A stretch of 64,000 bases of DNA from CBDFHV01 sp965247705. GTDB lineage: Bacteria > Pseudomonadota > Alphaproteobacteria > Rhodospirillales > CAMCUA01. This document shows positions 36,959 through 44,243 of the stretch, piece after piece. How positions within the stretch are numbered: position 1 is the first letter of the stretch; each line of letters starts with the position of its first letter. Where the stretch lies: the NCBI GenBank assembly GCA_965247705.1, contig CBDFHV010000074.1:1-64000 (forward strand), in the 5' to 3' direction. A program made the translations under genes and the position numbers. The notes under the pieces are model-generated. The model saw nothing but the letters and a program-made list of their open reading frames with translations. It did not search any database and was not told the origin of the DNA.

Positions 36959-37940
36959 CGGCGCTCTGGCGCTGTGCTACGAGGCCGGCCCGTGCGGCTA
37001 TGGGATCCATCGCCTGGCGAAGCGCCTGGGCCATGACTGCATGGTGGTGGCGCCATCGCTGATCCCCAAGGCGGCGGGGCGGCGGGTGAAGACCGACCGC
37101 CGCGATGCGCTGGACCTGGCGCGGTTGCACCGGGCGGGCCAGCTGACGGCGGTGTGGGTGCCCGATGCGGCCCACGAGGCGATGCGCGATCTGGTGCGCG
37201 CCCGCGAGGCCGCCATGCGGGCGCTGCGTCAGACCCGCCAGCAACTGCACAGCTTTCTGTTGCGCCACGATCGCATTTGGCAAGGGCTCAGCAACTGGAG
37301 CCGCGCCCACGAGCGCTGGCTCGACACCCAGACCTTCGAGCATGCGGCCCAGCAGATCGTCTTCGAGGACGCCCGGCGCGCCATCGCCGCCGCCGCCGCC
37401 AAGGCGCGCCTGCAAAGCCTCGACCAGGAGATCACCAGGCTGCTGCCCGACTACTCGATGGCCCCCGTCTCGATGGCCCCCGTCGTTGCCGCCTTCCAAG
37501 GCCTGCGCGGGGTCTCCCAATTGGCCGCCGTCACCGCCTGCGCCGAGGTCGGCGACTTCCGGCGCTTTGACAACCCGCGCCAGCTCATGGCTTATCTCGG
37601 CCTGGTTCCCAGCGAGCACTCCAGTGGCTCCCGCCAGCGCCGCGGTGCCATCACCAAGGCCGGCAACAGCCGCCTGCGCCGCATCCTCGTGGAAGGCGCC
37701 TGGAGCTATCGCCTGCCGGCCCGCGTCGCCACCGCCAAGCGGGCCAAGCTGGAGCCCCTCGAGGGCGCCGTCCAGGACATCGCCTGGAAGGCCCAGCGCC
37801 GGCTCTGCGCCCGCTTCCGCCAGATGACCGCCCGCGGCAAGCCCGCCAACCTGGTCACCGTCGCCATCGCCCGCGAAATGGCCGCCTTCCTGTGGGACAT
37901 CGCCCGCCACACCGCGCCGGCGGAAACCGCTGGCCACTGA
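36798..37940 (+). CDS. IS110-family transposase/recombinase
   Basis: A 380-residue DEDD-type recombinase. The N-terminal RuvC-like domain has the first Asp in TIGLDVHKMSISVAV, the Glu in LCYEAGPCGYGI and the DRRD-type motif VKTDRRDALDLARLHRAG. The C-terminal Tnp-IS116/110/902 domain has FQGLRGVSQLAAVTACAE and the serine-containing SGSRQRRGAITKAGNSRL. Such enzymes use a structured bridge RNA encoded at an element end. The start ATG 36798 in the second 196-bp copy gives the full-length protein. A short in-frame duplication (SMAP VSMAP) is present mid-protein. Confidence 0.9.
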   Translation: MTETITTIGLDVHKMSISVAVAGPDVGPEAVFIGEIANRPREIAGMLGKLAARHGALALCYEAGPCGYGIHRLAKRLGHDCMVVAPSLIPKAAGRRVKTDRRDALDLARLHRAGQLTAVWVPDAAHEAMRDLVRAREAAMRALRQTRQQLHSFLLRHDRIWQGLSNWSRAHERWLDTQTFEHAAQQIVFEDARRAIAAAAAKARLQSLDQEITRLLPDYSMAPVSMAPVVAAFQGLRGVSQLAAVTACAEVGDFRRFDNPRQLMAYLGLVPSEHSSGSRQRRGAITKAGNSRLRRILVEGAWSYRLPARVATAKRAKLEPLEGAVQDIAWKAQRRLCARFRQMTARGKPANLVTVAIAREMAAFLWDIARHTAPAETAGH

Positions 37941-38358
37941 TCCGCCAACCCCAACCAGCAGCAGCGGAGATATCGCCGCCCAGACATTCCAACCCCGCGA
38001 CACAACCCGATCCCATGCTCACGGCTGGGGGCGGCGCAGGTGCTGGGGAACCCTCGACCGGGCTTTGCGGCCATCAGGACCCGCGCGACAAGACAGAGGC
38101 AGCCCCGGGACGCAAAAACGGAAATGCGGTAGCCAACCCGCGCATAAGAGCTTGATCCACCGTCGTCTCACCCGCCGCCTCCAGCCCTGGGCAGGCTACA
38201 ACCACCCACAGTCCGTTGCACGGAGACGAAATCCATGCCTCAAACCTTGAAAACGGACATAAGAGCCCGCGCATGACGGTTTGGGGGGGCGTTGGCGGCC
38301 GGAGAGAAACTCCCGCAACTCTCCGCGGAATGGCGGAAACGCTGGAACCGGCCCATCC
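37941..38358. other. IS110 right flank and mazG downstream gap
   Basis: No gene recognised. The left two thirds probably belong to the non-coding right end of the IS110 element, where IS1111-type members encode their guide RNA; no fold was computed. The right third (about 38276-38358) is host DNA beyond the mazG stop. Confidence 0.4.
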
Positions 38359-39153
38359 TCATTCCACCTTCGCCTCTTGCCATCGTTCCTCCATCGCTTC
38401 CAGGGGCGTCTCTTCCAGGCGCCGGCCGTCGGCGGCGAGCAGGGCTTCCATGCGGCGGAATCGGCGCTCGAACTTGGCGTTGGCGTGGCGCAGGGCGGTT
38501 TCCGGATCGAGGCCGGCCTTGCGGGCCAGGTTGGCGCAGGTAAAGAGCACGTCGCCCACCTCGTCCAGAACCCGGTCCGGATCGGCGCCGTTGGTCAGTT
38601 CGACCTCCAGTTCCCGGGCTTCCTCCTCCAGCTTGTCCAGCACGCGGCGCGCGTCGGGCCAGTCGAAGCCCACCCGGGCGGCGCGCTTTTGCAGCTTCAA
38701 GGCCCGGGCGAGGGCGGGGAGGGCGGCGATAACCCCGTCCAGCGCGCTGTCCGGGCGCCCTTCCCGCGCCGCCTGTTCCCCGCGCTCGGCCGCTTTTTGT
38801 GCCTCCCAGGCCTCGGTCTGGGCCTCCGCGTCGGCCACCGTGGCGTCGCCGAAGACGTGGGGATGGCGCCGCACCATCTTGTCGGAAATGGCATGGGCCA
38901 CGTCGTCGTAGGCGAAGAGGCCCGCTTCCTCGGCCATGCGGGCATGGAAGACCACCTGGAACAAAAGGTCGCCCAGTTCGTGCTTCAGATCCGCCATATC
39001 GCCCCGCTCGATGGCGTCGGCGACCTCGAAGGCCTCCTCGATGGTGTGCGGCGCGATGGTGGCGAAGGTCTGCTCCATGTCCCACGCGCAGCCCGTCTGG
39101 CGATCCCGCAGGCGGGTCATGATGCGGAGCAGACGGTCCGTGGCCTCGGTCAC
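38359..39153 (-). CDS. mazG: nucleoside triphosphate pyrophosphohydrolase MazG
   Basis: A 264-residue protein with two MazG domains. First: RDRQTGCAWDMEQTFATIAP, HTIEEAFEVADAI and the metal-binding ELGDLLFQVVFHA. Second: KLEEEARELEVEL and DEVGDVLFTCANLAR. It hydrolyses NTPs to NMP and pyrophosphate in the cytosol, cleaning the pool and damping (p)ppGpp responses. GTG 39153 (VTEATDRLLRIMTRL) matches the usual N-terminus; ATG 39198 or 39213 would add an unlikely basic leader. Confidence 0.93.
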   Translation of the reverse strand: MTEATDRLLRIMTRLRDRQTGCAWDMEQTFATIAPHTIEEAFEVADAIERGDMADLKHELGDLLFQVVFHARMAEEAGLFAYDDVAHAISDKMVRRHPHVFGDATVADAEAQTEAWEAQKAAERGEQAAREGRPDSALDGVIAALPALARALKLQKRAARVGFDWPDARRVLDKLEEEARELEVELTNGADPDRVLDEVGDVLFTCANLARKAGLDPETALRHANAKFERRFRRMEALLAADGRRLEETPLEAMEERWQEAKVE

Positions 39154-39314
39154 GGCGGGTTCCCGTGGTGGGAGGAGTGACCTCACCGCGTAGCGCATGG
39201 CCGTGGGATTCACAAGGGGCTTGCAAGCTGCCCGGAACGCTTGATGATTCCCTTACTGACGTACCCGGAGTGGCGGACATCGCGCCGGCGCGGCACAACA
39301 AGGGGATTCCATCG

Positions 39315-40202
39315 ATGCCGGAACCGACCGCCACCGTCCGCTTCACCAGCTACAACACCCAGTGGTGCACGGGCCTGGACGGGGTGACCGATGTGGATCG
39401 GATCGCCCGCGAAATCGGGCGGTCGGACGTCATCGCGCTGCAGGAGATCGACCGTTTCTGGACCCGTTCCGCCATGGCCGATCAGCCGGCGGAACTGTCC
39501 CGGCGCCTGCCCACATACCATTGGGCCTATGGCCCCGGCATCGACATGGACGCCAGCATCGTCGGCGACGACGGCCACATCCTCAACCGCCGGCGCCAGT
39601 TCGGCAACATGGTGCTGTCCCGTTGGCCGATTCTCGCGGTGCGCAACCACATGCTGCCCAAGCGGCACTTGCTCGGCCCCATGAGCCTGCAGCGGGCGGC
39701 CTTGGAGACGGTGATTGCCTTGCCCGACGGGCCGTGCCGGGTGGTCTCGATCCACCTGGCCCACGCCGCGGCGACCGAGCGCCTGGCCCAGATCGACCGC
39801 CTGCGAAAAATCCTCCGCCGCGCCCCCGACGACGGCGCCCCCTGGTCGGGCCGCGACTACGAGCCACACTGGGCCGAGGGCGGCCCCCAGCAGACGCCGC
39901 CCCGGCGCACCGTGGTGATGGGGGACTTCAATATGCTGCCCCAATCCCCCGAATACGACCGGCTATGCGGTCCCACCGACGCCAAATACGGGCCGCTCTC
40001 CACCATGGACGGCCTCAGCGACGCCTGGGTGGCAGCAGGCAACGCCGAAGGGAAAACCGCCGCCACGGTCCCCGACGGCCGACGCATCGACTTCGCCTTC
40101 GTCACCGGCAACCTGACCGACGCCGTGCGCGCCGCCTCCGTCGACAACAAGGCCACGGGTTCGGATCACTGGCCGGTGCATGTGGATCTGGCGGTCGGGT
40201 GA
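39315..40202 (+). CDS. endonuclease/exonuclease/phosphatase family hydrolase
   Basis: A 295-residue EEP-fold metal hydrolase: RFTSYNTQWCTG (first Asn), ALQEIDRFW (catalytic Glu), VSIHLAHAA, GDFNMLPQSPEY and the C-terminal GSDHWPVHVDL (catalytic Asp-His). The family covers phosphodiesterases for nucleic acids, phosphoinositides and sphingomyelin; no signal peptide is seen, so it is probably cytosolic. ATG 39315 is the first that gives the domain start. Divergent from mazG. Confidence 0.85.
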   Translation: MPEPTATVRFTSYNTQWCTGLDGVTDVDRIAREIGRSDVIALQEIDRFWTRSAMADQPAELSRRLPTYHWAYGPGIDMDASIVGDDGHILNRRRQFGNMVLSRWPILAVRNHMLPKRHLLGPMSLQRAALETVIALPDGPCRVVSIHLAHAAATERLAQIDRLRKILRRAPDDGAPWSGRDYEPHWAEGGPQQTPPRRTVVMGDFNMLPQSPEYDRLCGPTDAKYGPLSTMDGLSDAWVAAGNAEGKTAATVPDGRRIDFAFVTGNLTDAVRAASVDNKATGSDHWPVHVDLAVG

Positions 40203-40487
40203 GCCGCGTTGGTCCATTGGTGGTGGGAACTCCCGGGGAGTCGGACGCTGCGTCTGCGAGGGGACAAGAATGCTTCGAGAGCGATGGGGGAGCGGCCGTG
40301 GCGGTCTTTCGACATCAACCCGATTATCGCATAATGTATATTATGGAAAATATACATTGTATCAGCGTTCGCAGCAACTTCTGTTCAATATTTTACGATA
40401 CATGTGGCTCTCCATAAGTCACTATAACACCACCAACGCCACCGCAGGCGCTAAGAACTTCGTGGCGGCGCCAACCAGTATCCCCCT
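40203..40487. other. AT-rich non-coding stretch
   Basis: No gene recognised. The part 40320-40440 is unusually AT-rich for this window (TAATGTATATTATGGAAAATA-like sequence) and marks the left border of the accessory patch. No terminal repeats or integrase are seen, so the mechanism of acquisition is unclear. Confidence 0.4.
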
Positions 40488-40766
40488 TTCCTCGCCGATC
40501 GGCCGCTGCGCTGCCAGGCGATCGCCCGGGATTCCTACGGTCGCACGGTGGCGAACTGCGCGGTCGCCGGAGGCGACGGAACCGACACCGCCGACGGGGT
40601 CGACGTGGGAGGATGGCTGGTCGGCCGTGGCCTGGCCCGGGCGTGGCGACGATTCGCCGTTCGCTACACAGCCGCCGAGGCGGCCGCCCGGGCCGCCGGC
40701 GCCGGCATCTGGTCGGCCGACTGCGCCGATCCGTGGGTGTGGCGGGCGCGAAACCGCGAGCGTTGA
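40488..40766 (+). pseudogene. 5'-truncated staphylococcal-nuclease-like (SNase) fragment
   Basis: About 92 codons that read like the second half of an SNase-domain protein: PLRCQAIARDSYGRTVANC, VGGWLVGRGLARAWRRFA and the closing AAEAAARAAGAGIWSADC with PWVWR. The catalytic first half is missing: upstream, the frame meets AT-rich unrelated DNA. It ends in a proper TGA at 40766. A remnant left by recombination at the edge of the accessory patch. Confidence 0.65.
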
Positions 40767-40805
40767 CACCCACGGCGGAGGGAGACTCCAGTGATGCCCC
40801 GCTTG

Positions 40806-41542
40806 CTATCTATCTGGGCAGGGCTTTTCGTGCCAGACCAATTGGTTGCCCGCATCATCCATTGGCAGATTGATTGGCGGGGTCCCGGGCGAAGCGCAGG
40901 CTTGGTCGAGCTGTTTCTGGGTCAGGTTTATTGCCTTATCGAGATCCGCCTTGCTGAGGTCCGCCCCGCCGAAGTCCGCCCCGCCGAAGTCTGCCAACTT
41001 GAGGCTCGCCCCGCTGAGGTTCGCTAGTGTTCCGATCGAGACATTTCGTTCCCATTAAATCTACGCAAACTGCGACCTTCACCCCCGGGCTCAGGAACCA
41101 AATGTTAGAATCGCAACACTAGGTCAAGATTCGCCTCGCTGAGGTCCGCCATGCTGAGGTCTGCCTCCTGGAGAGACGCCTCGCTGAGGACAATTCTCGG
41201 CATCGAGACACCTTCTCGTGCCAAGGCTTCCACGCTCGGCTTCAACGCGATCAGTCCCTTTTTGTCTGGCAAGGCGTGGGTCTGGGCGATTTGGGCGAAC
41301 AGGGTCGCCACGCGAACGCCGCGATCGATTTTTCGTTCCTCGAATTCCTCAAACAGGCCCCAAACGCCGGCGAAGAGCGCGGCGGCGATGCCGACTTCGA
41401 TGATGAAGCGCACCAGCGCCGAGATCTTGAAGATATGGAAACACCACCGGGCCCCATACTCGAGCGGCGCCAGCATTTCTAAGACCACCGCCTGGCGCTC
41501 CCAATCGCTTGGCCACTCGGGCCTGGAAACTTCCTCCGCCAT
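40806..41542 (-). pseudogene. pentapeptide-repeat membrane protein gene split by a miniature element
   Basis: The N-terminal half (41105-41542) encodes MAEEVSRPEWPSDWERQAVV, a hydrophobic segment (FIIEVGIAAALFAGVWGLF) and the first pentapeptide repeats (EADLSMADLSEANLDL). The C-terminal half (40806-41023) has ANLSGASLKLADFGGADF and the closing LTQKQLDQACASPG. Between them is the 99-bp element at 41024-41122. Removing the element and one CTAG joins ..EANLDL directly to ANLSGAS.. in frame, so the gene was intact before insertion. Ribosome- or membrane-linked function of this family is unknown. A paralogue lies at 42969. Confidence 0.85.
41024..41122 (+). mobile_element. 99-bp miniature inverted-repeat element, copy A
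   Basis: Begins CTAGTGTTCCGATCG and ends CGCAACACTAG. The two ends are inverted repeats matching in 23 of the outer 29 positions (first eight exact). CTAG at each end is the target site: the interrupted gene needs one CTAG. No coding capacity, so it depends on a transposase elsewhere. CTAG targeting with TA or CTAG duplication suggests an IS630- or IS5-type source; this is inferred. Identical over all 99 bases to copy C. Confidence 0.88.
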
Positions 41543-41845
41543 CGCCCTACTCCCTCAGATTGTGCGAACTTCGAAGGGGATTCTGGCGGTCGCAAAGCCC
41601 AGCCGCAATGATCGGCTGCCCGAAGCAGGGGCGTAACGCCCGCAATCACTACATCCACCAGGAATAGCAGGGGATGTTGGCGCTGATCCGCTACCTATGG
41701 GCCGTTGATGACGCGGCAAATTGATTCACGCCCCAAGGGCCGAATCGGTCATAATCTCCCGTGGCGGCCGTCGTCGCTTTCATCTCCATCAGGACCGATG
41801 CCTTGACAACGGGGGCATCCGGCCCCTGAAAGGAGGTGAATAGCT
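41543..41845. other. intergenic region upstream of the small basic ORF
   Basis: No gene recognised in about 300 bases. The first part is the 5' region of the interrupted pentapeptide gene (ATG at 41542 on the other strand). The last part carries the very strong ribosome binding site of the 37-codon ORF (41829-41840). CATAAT at about 41750 is a possible -10, but the best -35 (TTGATT at 41720) is too far upstream. Confidence 0.4.
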
Positions 41846-41959
41846 ATGGCTAAGGTCAAGTGTCGCCCCGTTCGCACGGGGAAATCCGGACCGAAGAGCG
41901 TCAAGGTTCACACCCACACGCGCTCTCGGCCCAAGCCCATTGGCAAGAAGTGCCGTTAA
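41846..41959 (+). CDS. 37-residue highly basic small protein
   Basis: A 37-codon frame, ATG 41846 to TAA 41957-41959. It is preceded by AAAGGAGGTGA (41829-41839), a complete match to the anti-Shine-Dalgarno, at good spacing. The peptide begins MAKVKCRPVRTGKSGPKS and ends RPKPIGKKCR: 9 Lys, 6 Arg, 2 Cys and no acidic residue. Such a charge suggests binding to RNA, DNA or the ribosome. I do not recognise a family. The ribosome site and absence of any competing gene argue that it is expressed; conservation would need checking. Confidence 0.6.
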   Translation: MAKVKCRPVRTGKSGPKSVKVHTHTRSRPKPIGKKCR

Positions 41960-42120
41960 TCGGCTTTCTTAGTTGATGGCTGGCGGCGGTCGCCAACCTG
42001 ATTGTCGCCCTTCTTGTGTACGAGCGGCATGGTTAACGCCCGCTTAAGCGCTTCGTCGCGTATTCGCGCTCCGTTTCGGCTTCGGAGCGCAGATCACATT
42101 CCTTAACACCTGGTGCCGCT

Positions 42121-42778
42121 ATGATCGAAAACGGCGAATGGACCCCGAGTCTCAGACCGAACGGCGTGCCTCGCGAAATCTATGAAGCCATAGGCGCCGT
42201 GGTCGTTGGCATGTCGACCATAGATCACTTGCTAGTGACATCACCGGCTTGCCGGTCCGATCGAGACATTTCGTTCCCATTAAATCTACGCAAACTGCGA
42301 CCTTCACCCCCGGGCTCAGGAACCAAATGTTAGAATCGCAACACTAGTCCATCTTTTCCAGCATGTGGCCGGCCTTGAAGATGACATCGCAGACATCATC
42401 ATTGGCGATCTTCGCTCCAACACCATACAGAAAATGATCCGCCGACTTGCTACTTGCCGTCCAGAACGCATTTGGAGTCACCAGATGCTAGAGGACACCT
42501 TGTCCACCATCGCTGCCATACGCGAAAAAAGAAACCGATATGTTCACTGGCTATGGTCAGCAGAAGAAGCCCAACTGTCGATGAAGAAGATTGGACTTGA
42601 GAAAACTGCCAGCTCGCTCCCATCAACCCTGCCCATTGATGAGATCAGAGCAACCGCCGATGCGCTAGCTCCACTCTTTATTCAACTCCATTTGCTTCTT
42701 AAAACAAGGGAATCTGCCGGTCGCACCATCAAGATGATGTCAGAGGTATGGGGATTTGAGCCCCCTTCAACGCCCTAA
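42121..42778 (+). pseudogene. HEPN-motif gene split by a miniature element
   Basis: The 5' part encodes MIENGEWTPSLRPNGVPREI up to STIDHLL; the 3' part encodes VHLFQHVAGLEDDIADIII to GFEPPSTP. Joining them by removing 42236-42347 gives one uninterrupted frame of about 181 residues. The 3' part contains REKRNRYVHW, with RNxxxH, the catalytic motif of HEPN RNases. The protein is all-alpha by appearance. HEPN proteins are often toxins or defence effectors; no antitoxin partner is evident. The strict frame restoration shows the gene was intact until the insertion. Confidence 0.75.
42232..42347 (+). mobile_element. miniature inverted-repeat element, copy B (longer left end)
   Basis: From TCCGATCGAGACATT to AACACTAG this copy matches copy A throughout. 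Its left end reads CTAGTG followed by about 18 bases (ACATCACCGGCTTGCCGG, containing ACCGG-CTTG-CCGGT) where copy A has a single T, so the total is 116 bases. CTAG is again present at both ends. It splits the HEPN-like gene. Confidence 0.85.
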
Positions 42779-42858
42779 ATAAACGCACCAGATTGTGATC
42801 GCCCGCCGCATCGCTCCCGCTGTCCAATGCAAAGACCCCCGCCTCGCCCCTAGCGGCC

Positions 42859-42942
42859 TCAGTAGCCGAAAGCCGCCGCCGGTCGTCCGGGCAGGGTGTG
42901 CCGGGCCAGGTGGACGAAGGTATTGCCGTTCCTTGCCCGCCC
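42859..42942 (-). pseudogene. 3'-end remnant of an M15 peptidase gene
   Basis: Minus-strand translation gives GRARNGNTFVHLARHTL followed by PGRPAAAFGY and a stop. The intact M15 peptidase gene at 43922 ends GRARNRDTFVHLDRRDLVG then LPAAAFGY. Only about the last 27 codons are present. The intact pentapeptide gene (42969-43883) lies between the two copies. Confidence 0.75.
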
Positions 42943-42968
42943 TCGCATCGCTCGGTTACGTTGCATCT

Positions 42969-43883
42969 ATGCGTCGATTAACCCTGAATCTGGTCATCCT
43001 GTTGTCGGTGGCGTCCGCGCTAACGGCGGCGGCGGTCGCGGCCGAGCCGTCGGTTTTCTCCTGGGAATATTGGGAACACGGCAAACGCAGCGAGATTTTC
43101 CGCAACTTTGCCCTGGCCTACGTCGCGGTCTTCGGTCTCGGCTTCGGCATCTGGCGCGCGTGGACCGCCCACCGTCAGGCCAACGTCTCCGAGCAAGGCC
43201 TCATCACCGATCGGTTTTCCAAGGCCGTCGACCAGTTGGGAAGCGACCAGCTCTCCGTCCGCCTGGGCGGCATTTACGCCCTGTGGCGCTTAACCGAGGA
43301 CGCGCCGGATCCTGACGTGGCCCGGGTTCTCGACATCCTGTGCGCTTTCGTTCGCAGCGCGCCGCCCGAATCGTCTGGCCTCCGGGAAACCGGCCCAAAC
43401 GATGCCGGGAGCGATCCGGAAGAGAGTGAATCGGTCACGATCACCCCTCTCCGACCCGATGTGCAAACGATCCTCCATTTGATTGCCGAGGAGTCCGCCA
43501 ACTATCGCAAGCGTCTCACCAGCCAATATACTCCCAACTTGATGAGAACTAATCTCGCGCGCGCCCACCTCATAGGCACCAACCTCGTAGCCGCCAACCT
43601 CGCGCACGCCGACCTCACAAGCGCGCACCTCTCGTTGGCAGACCTATCGGGCGCCATCCTCATGGAAACCAAACTCACGAACGCTTTTCTCCAACAAGCC
43701 AACCTCACGGGCGCCGACTTCATGTATGCCAACCTCACGGGCGCCAACCTCAAAAACGCCAAAGGTCTCACCCAAGGCCAACTGGACTCCGCATGCATCG
43801 AAAAGGGCGGCATTCCGCCGATCGTGGACGATGGCTTGAACCCGCCCGCCAATTTCTGCCCTGAGAAAGCTAGCAATCGCTGA
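42969..43883 (+). CDS. pentapeptide-repeat membrane protein
   Basis: A 304-residue protein: N-terminal signal-anchor (LVILLSVASALTAAAVA), a second hydrophobic segment (FALAYVAVFGLGFGIW), a cytosolic helical region (ITDRFSKAVDQLGSDQLSVR, ALWRLTEDAPD) and C-terminal pentapeptide repeats (NLVAANLAHADLTSAHLSLA, NLTGADFMYANLTGANL). It ends with the LTQGQLDSACIEKG module common to alphaproteobacterial pentapeptide proteins, also in the broken paralogue at 40806. ATG 42969 is chosen to start the signal-anchor. Role unknown. It lies between copies of a peptidase 3' end. Confidence 0.82.
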   Translation: MRRLTLNLVILLSVASALTAAAVAAEPSVFSWEYWEHGKRSEIFRNFALAYVAVFGLGFGIWRAWTAHRQANVSEQGLITDRFSKAVDQLGSDQLSVRLGGIYALWRLTEDAPDPDVARVLDILCAFVRSAPPESSGLRETGPNDAGSDPEESESVTITPLRPDVQTILHLIAEESANYRKRLTSQYTPNLMRTNLARAHLIGTNLVAANLAHADLTSAHLSLADLSGAILMETKLTNAFLQQANLTGADFMYANLTGANLKNAKGLTQGQLDSACIEKGGIPPIVDDGLNPPANFCPEKASNR

Positions 43884-43921
43884 CAAGTCCCGGGTGCTGG
43901 AGGCGGCGCCCCCTGGCGGCC

Positions 43922-44230
43922 TCAGTAGCCGAACGCGGCGGCCGGCAAGCCGACCAGGTCGCGGCGGTCCAGGTGCACGAAAGTGTCGCGGTTCCGCGCC
44001 CGGCCGATACCGAAACTCCACCCCTCATTGATCGCGCAACGCACCAGGTCGCGCACATAGTCGCCGTCGCGGCCGCAATCGATATCGATCGCGCAACAGC
44101 CTCCCGTCGGGTGGTGCGGCGTGTCGTAAACGTGAAGCGATCGCTGGTGGCCGTCGATGGCGATGTTGTGGGCCGCCGAGCGGCAGCAGCTACCAACCAC
44201 CATCGGCCGGCCGAACACCTGGCGCAGCAT
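43922..44230 (-). CDS. M15-family peptidase-like protein
   Basis: A 102-residue protein resembling M15 peptidases (D-Ala-D-Ala carboxypeptidase/endolysin fold): FGRPMVVGSCCRSAAHNIAI, then SLHVYDTPHHPTGGCCAIDI with the zinc His and Asp, and FVHLDRRDL with the late His. It is short and has no signal peptide, like phage endolysins and their chromosomal relatives. It starts 14 bases after the MBL-fold gene and is the last gene of the long minus-strand block. A remnant of its 3' end lies at 42859. Confidence 0.7.
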   Translation of the reverse strand: MLRQVFGRPMVVGSCCRSAAHNIAIDGHQRSLHVYDTPHHPTGGCCAIDIDCGRDGDYVRDLVRCAINEGWSFGIGRARNRDTFVHLDRRDLVGLPAAAFGY

Positions 44231-44243
44231 CACCAGGCGACCC

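Larger units (their letters stand above)
36480..38275 (+). mobile_element. IS110-family insertion sequence (approximate ends)
   Basis: The element contains an intact IS110-type transposase (36798-37940) with non-coding flanks of about 120 bases on the left before the first start codon and about 330 on the right. IS110 elements usually lack terminal inverted repeats, and I could not see any, so the ends are estimates: left just after the dyad repeats, right near 38275 before mazG-related sequence. GCGGGACAAGAC near the left and GCGCGACAAGAC near 38084 are similar and may be sub-terminal. The element carries an internal 196-bp tandem duplication. Confidence 0.6.

Noticed and set aside
42067..42091. 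GCGCTCCG..CGGAGCGC hairpin as a terminator for the 37-codon ORF
   Set aside because: The stem is present, but it is about 110 bases after the stop and has no T-tract; left unlisted as a terminator.
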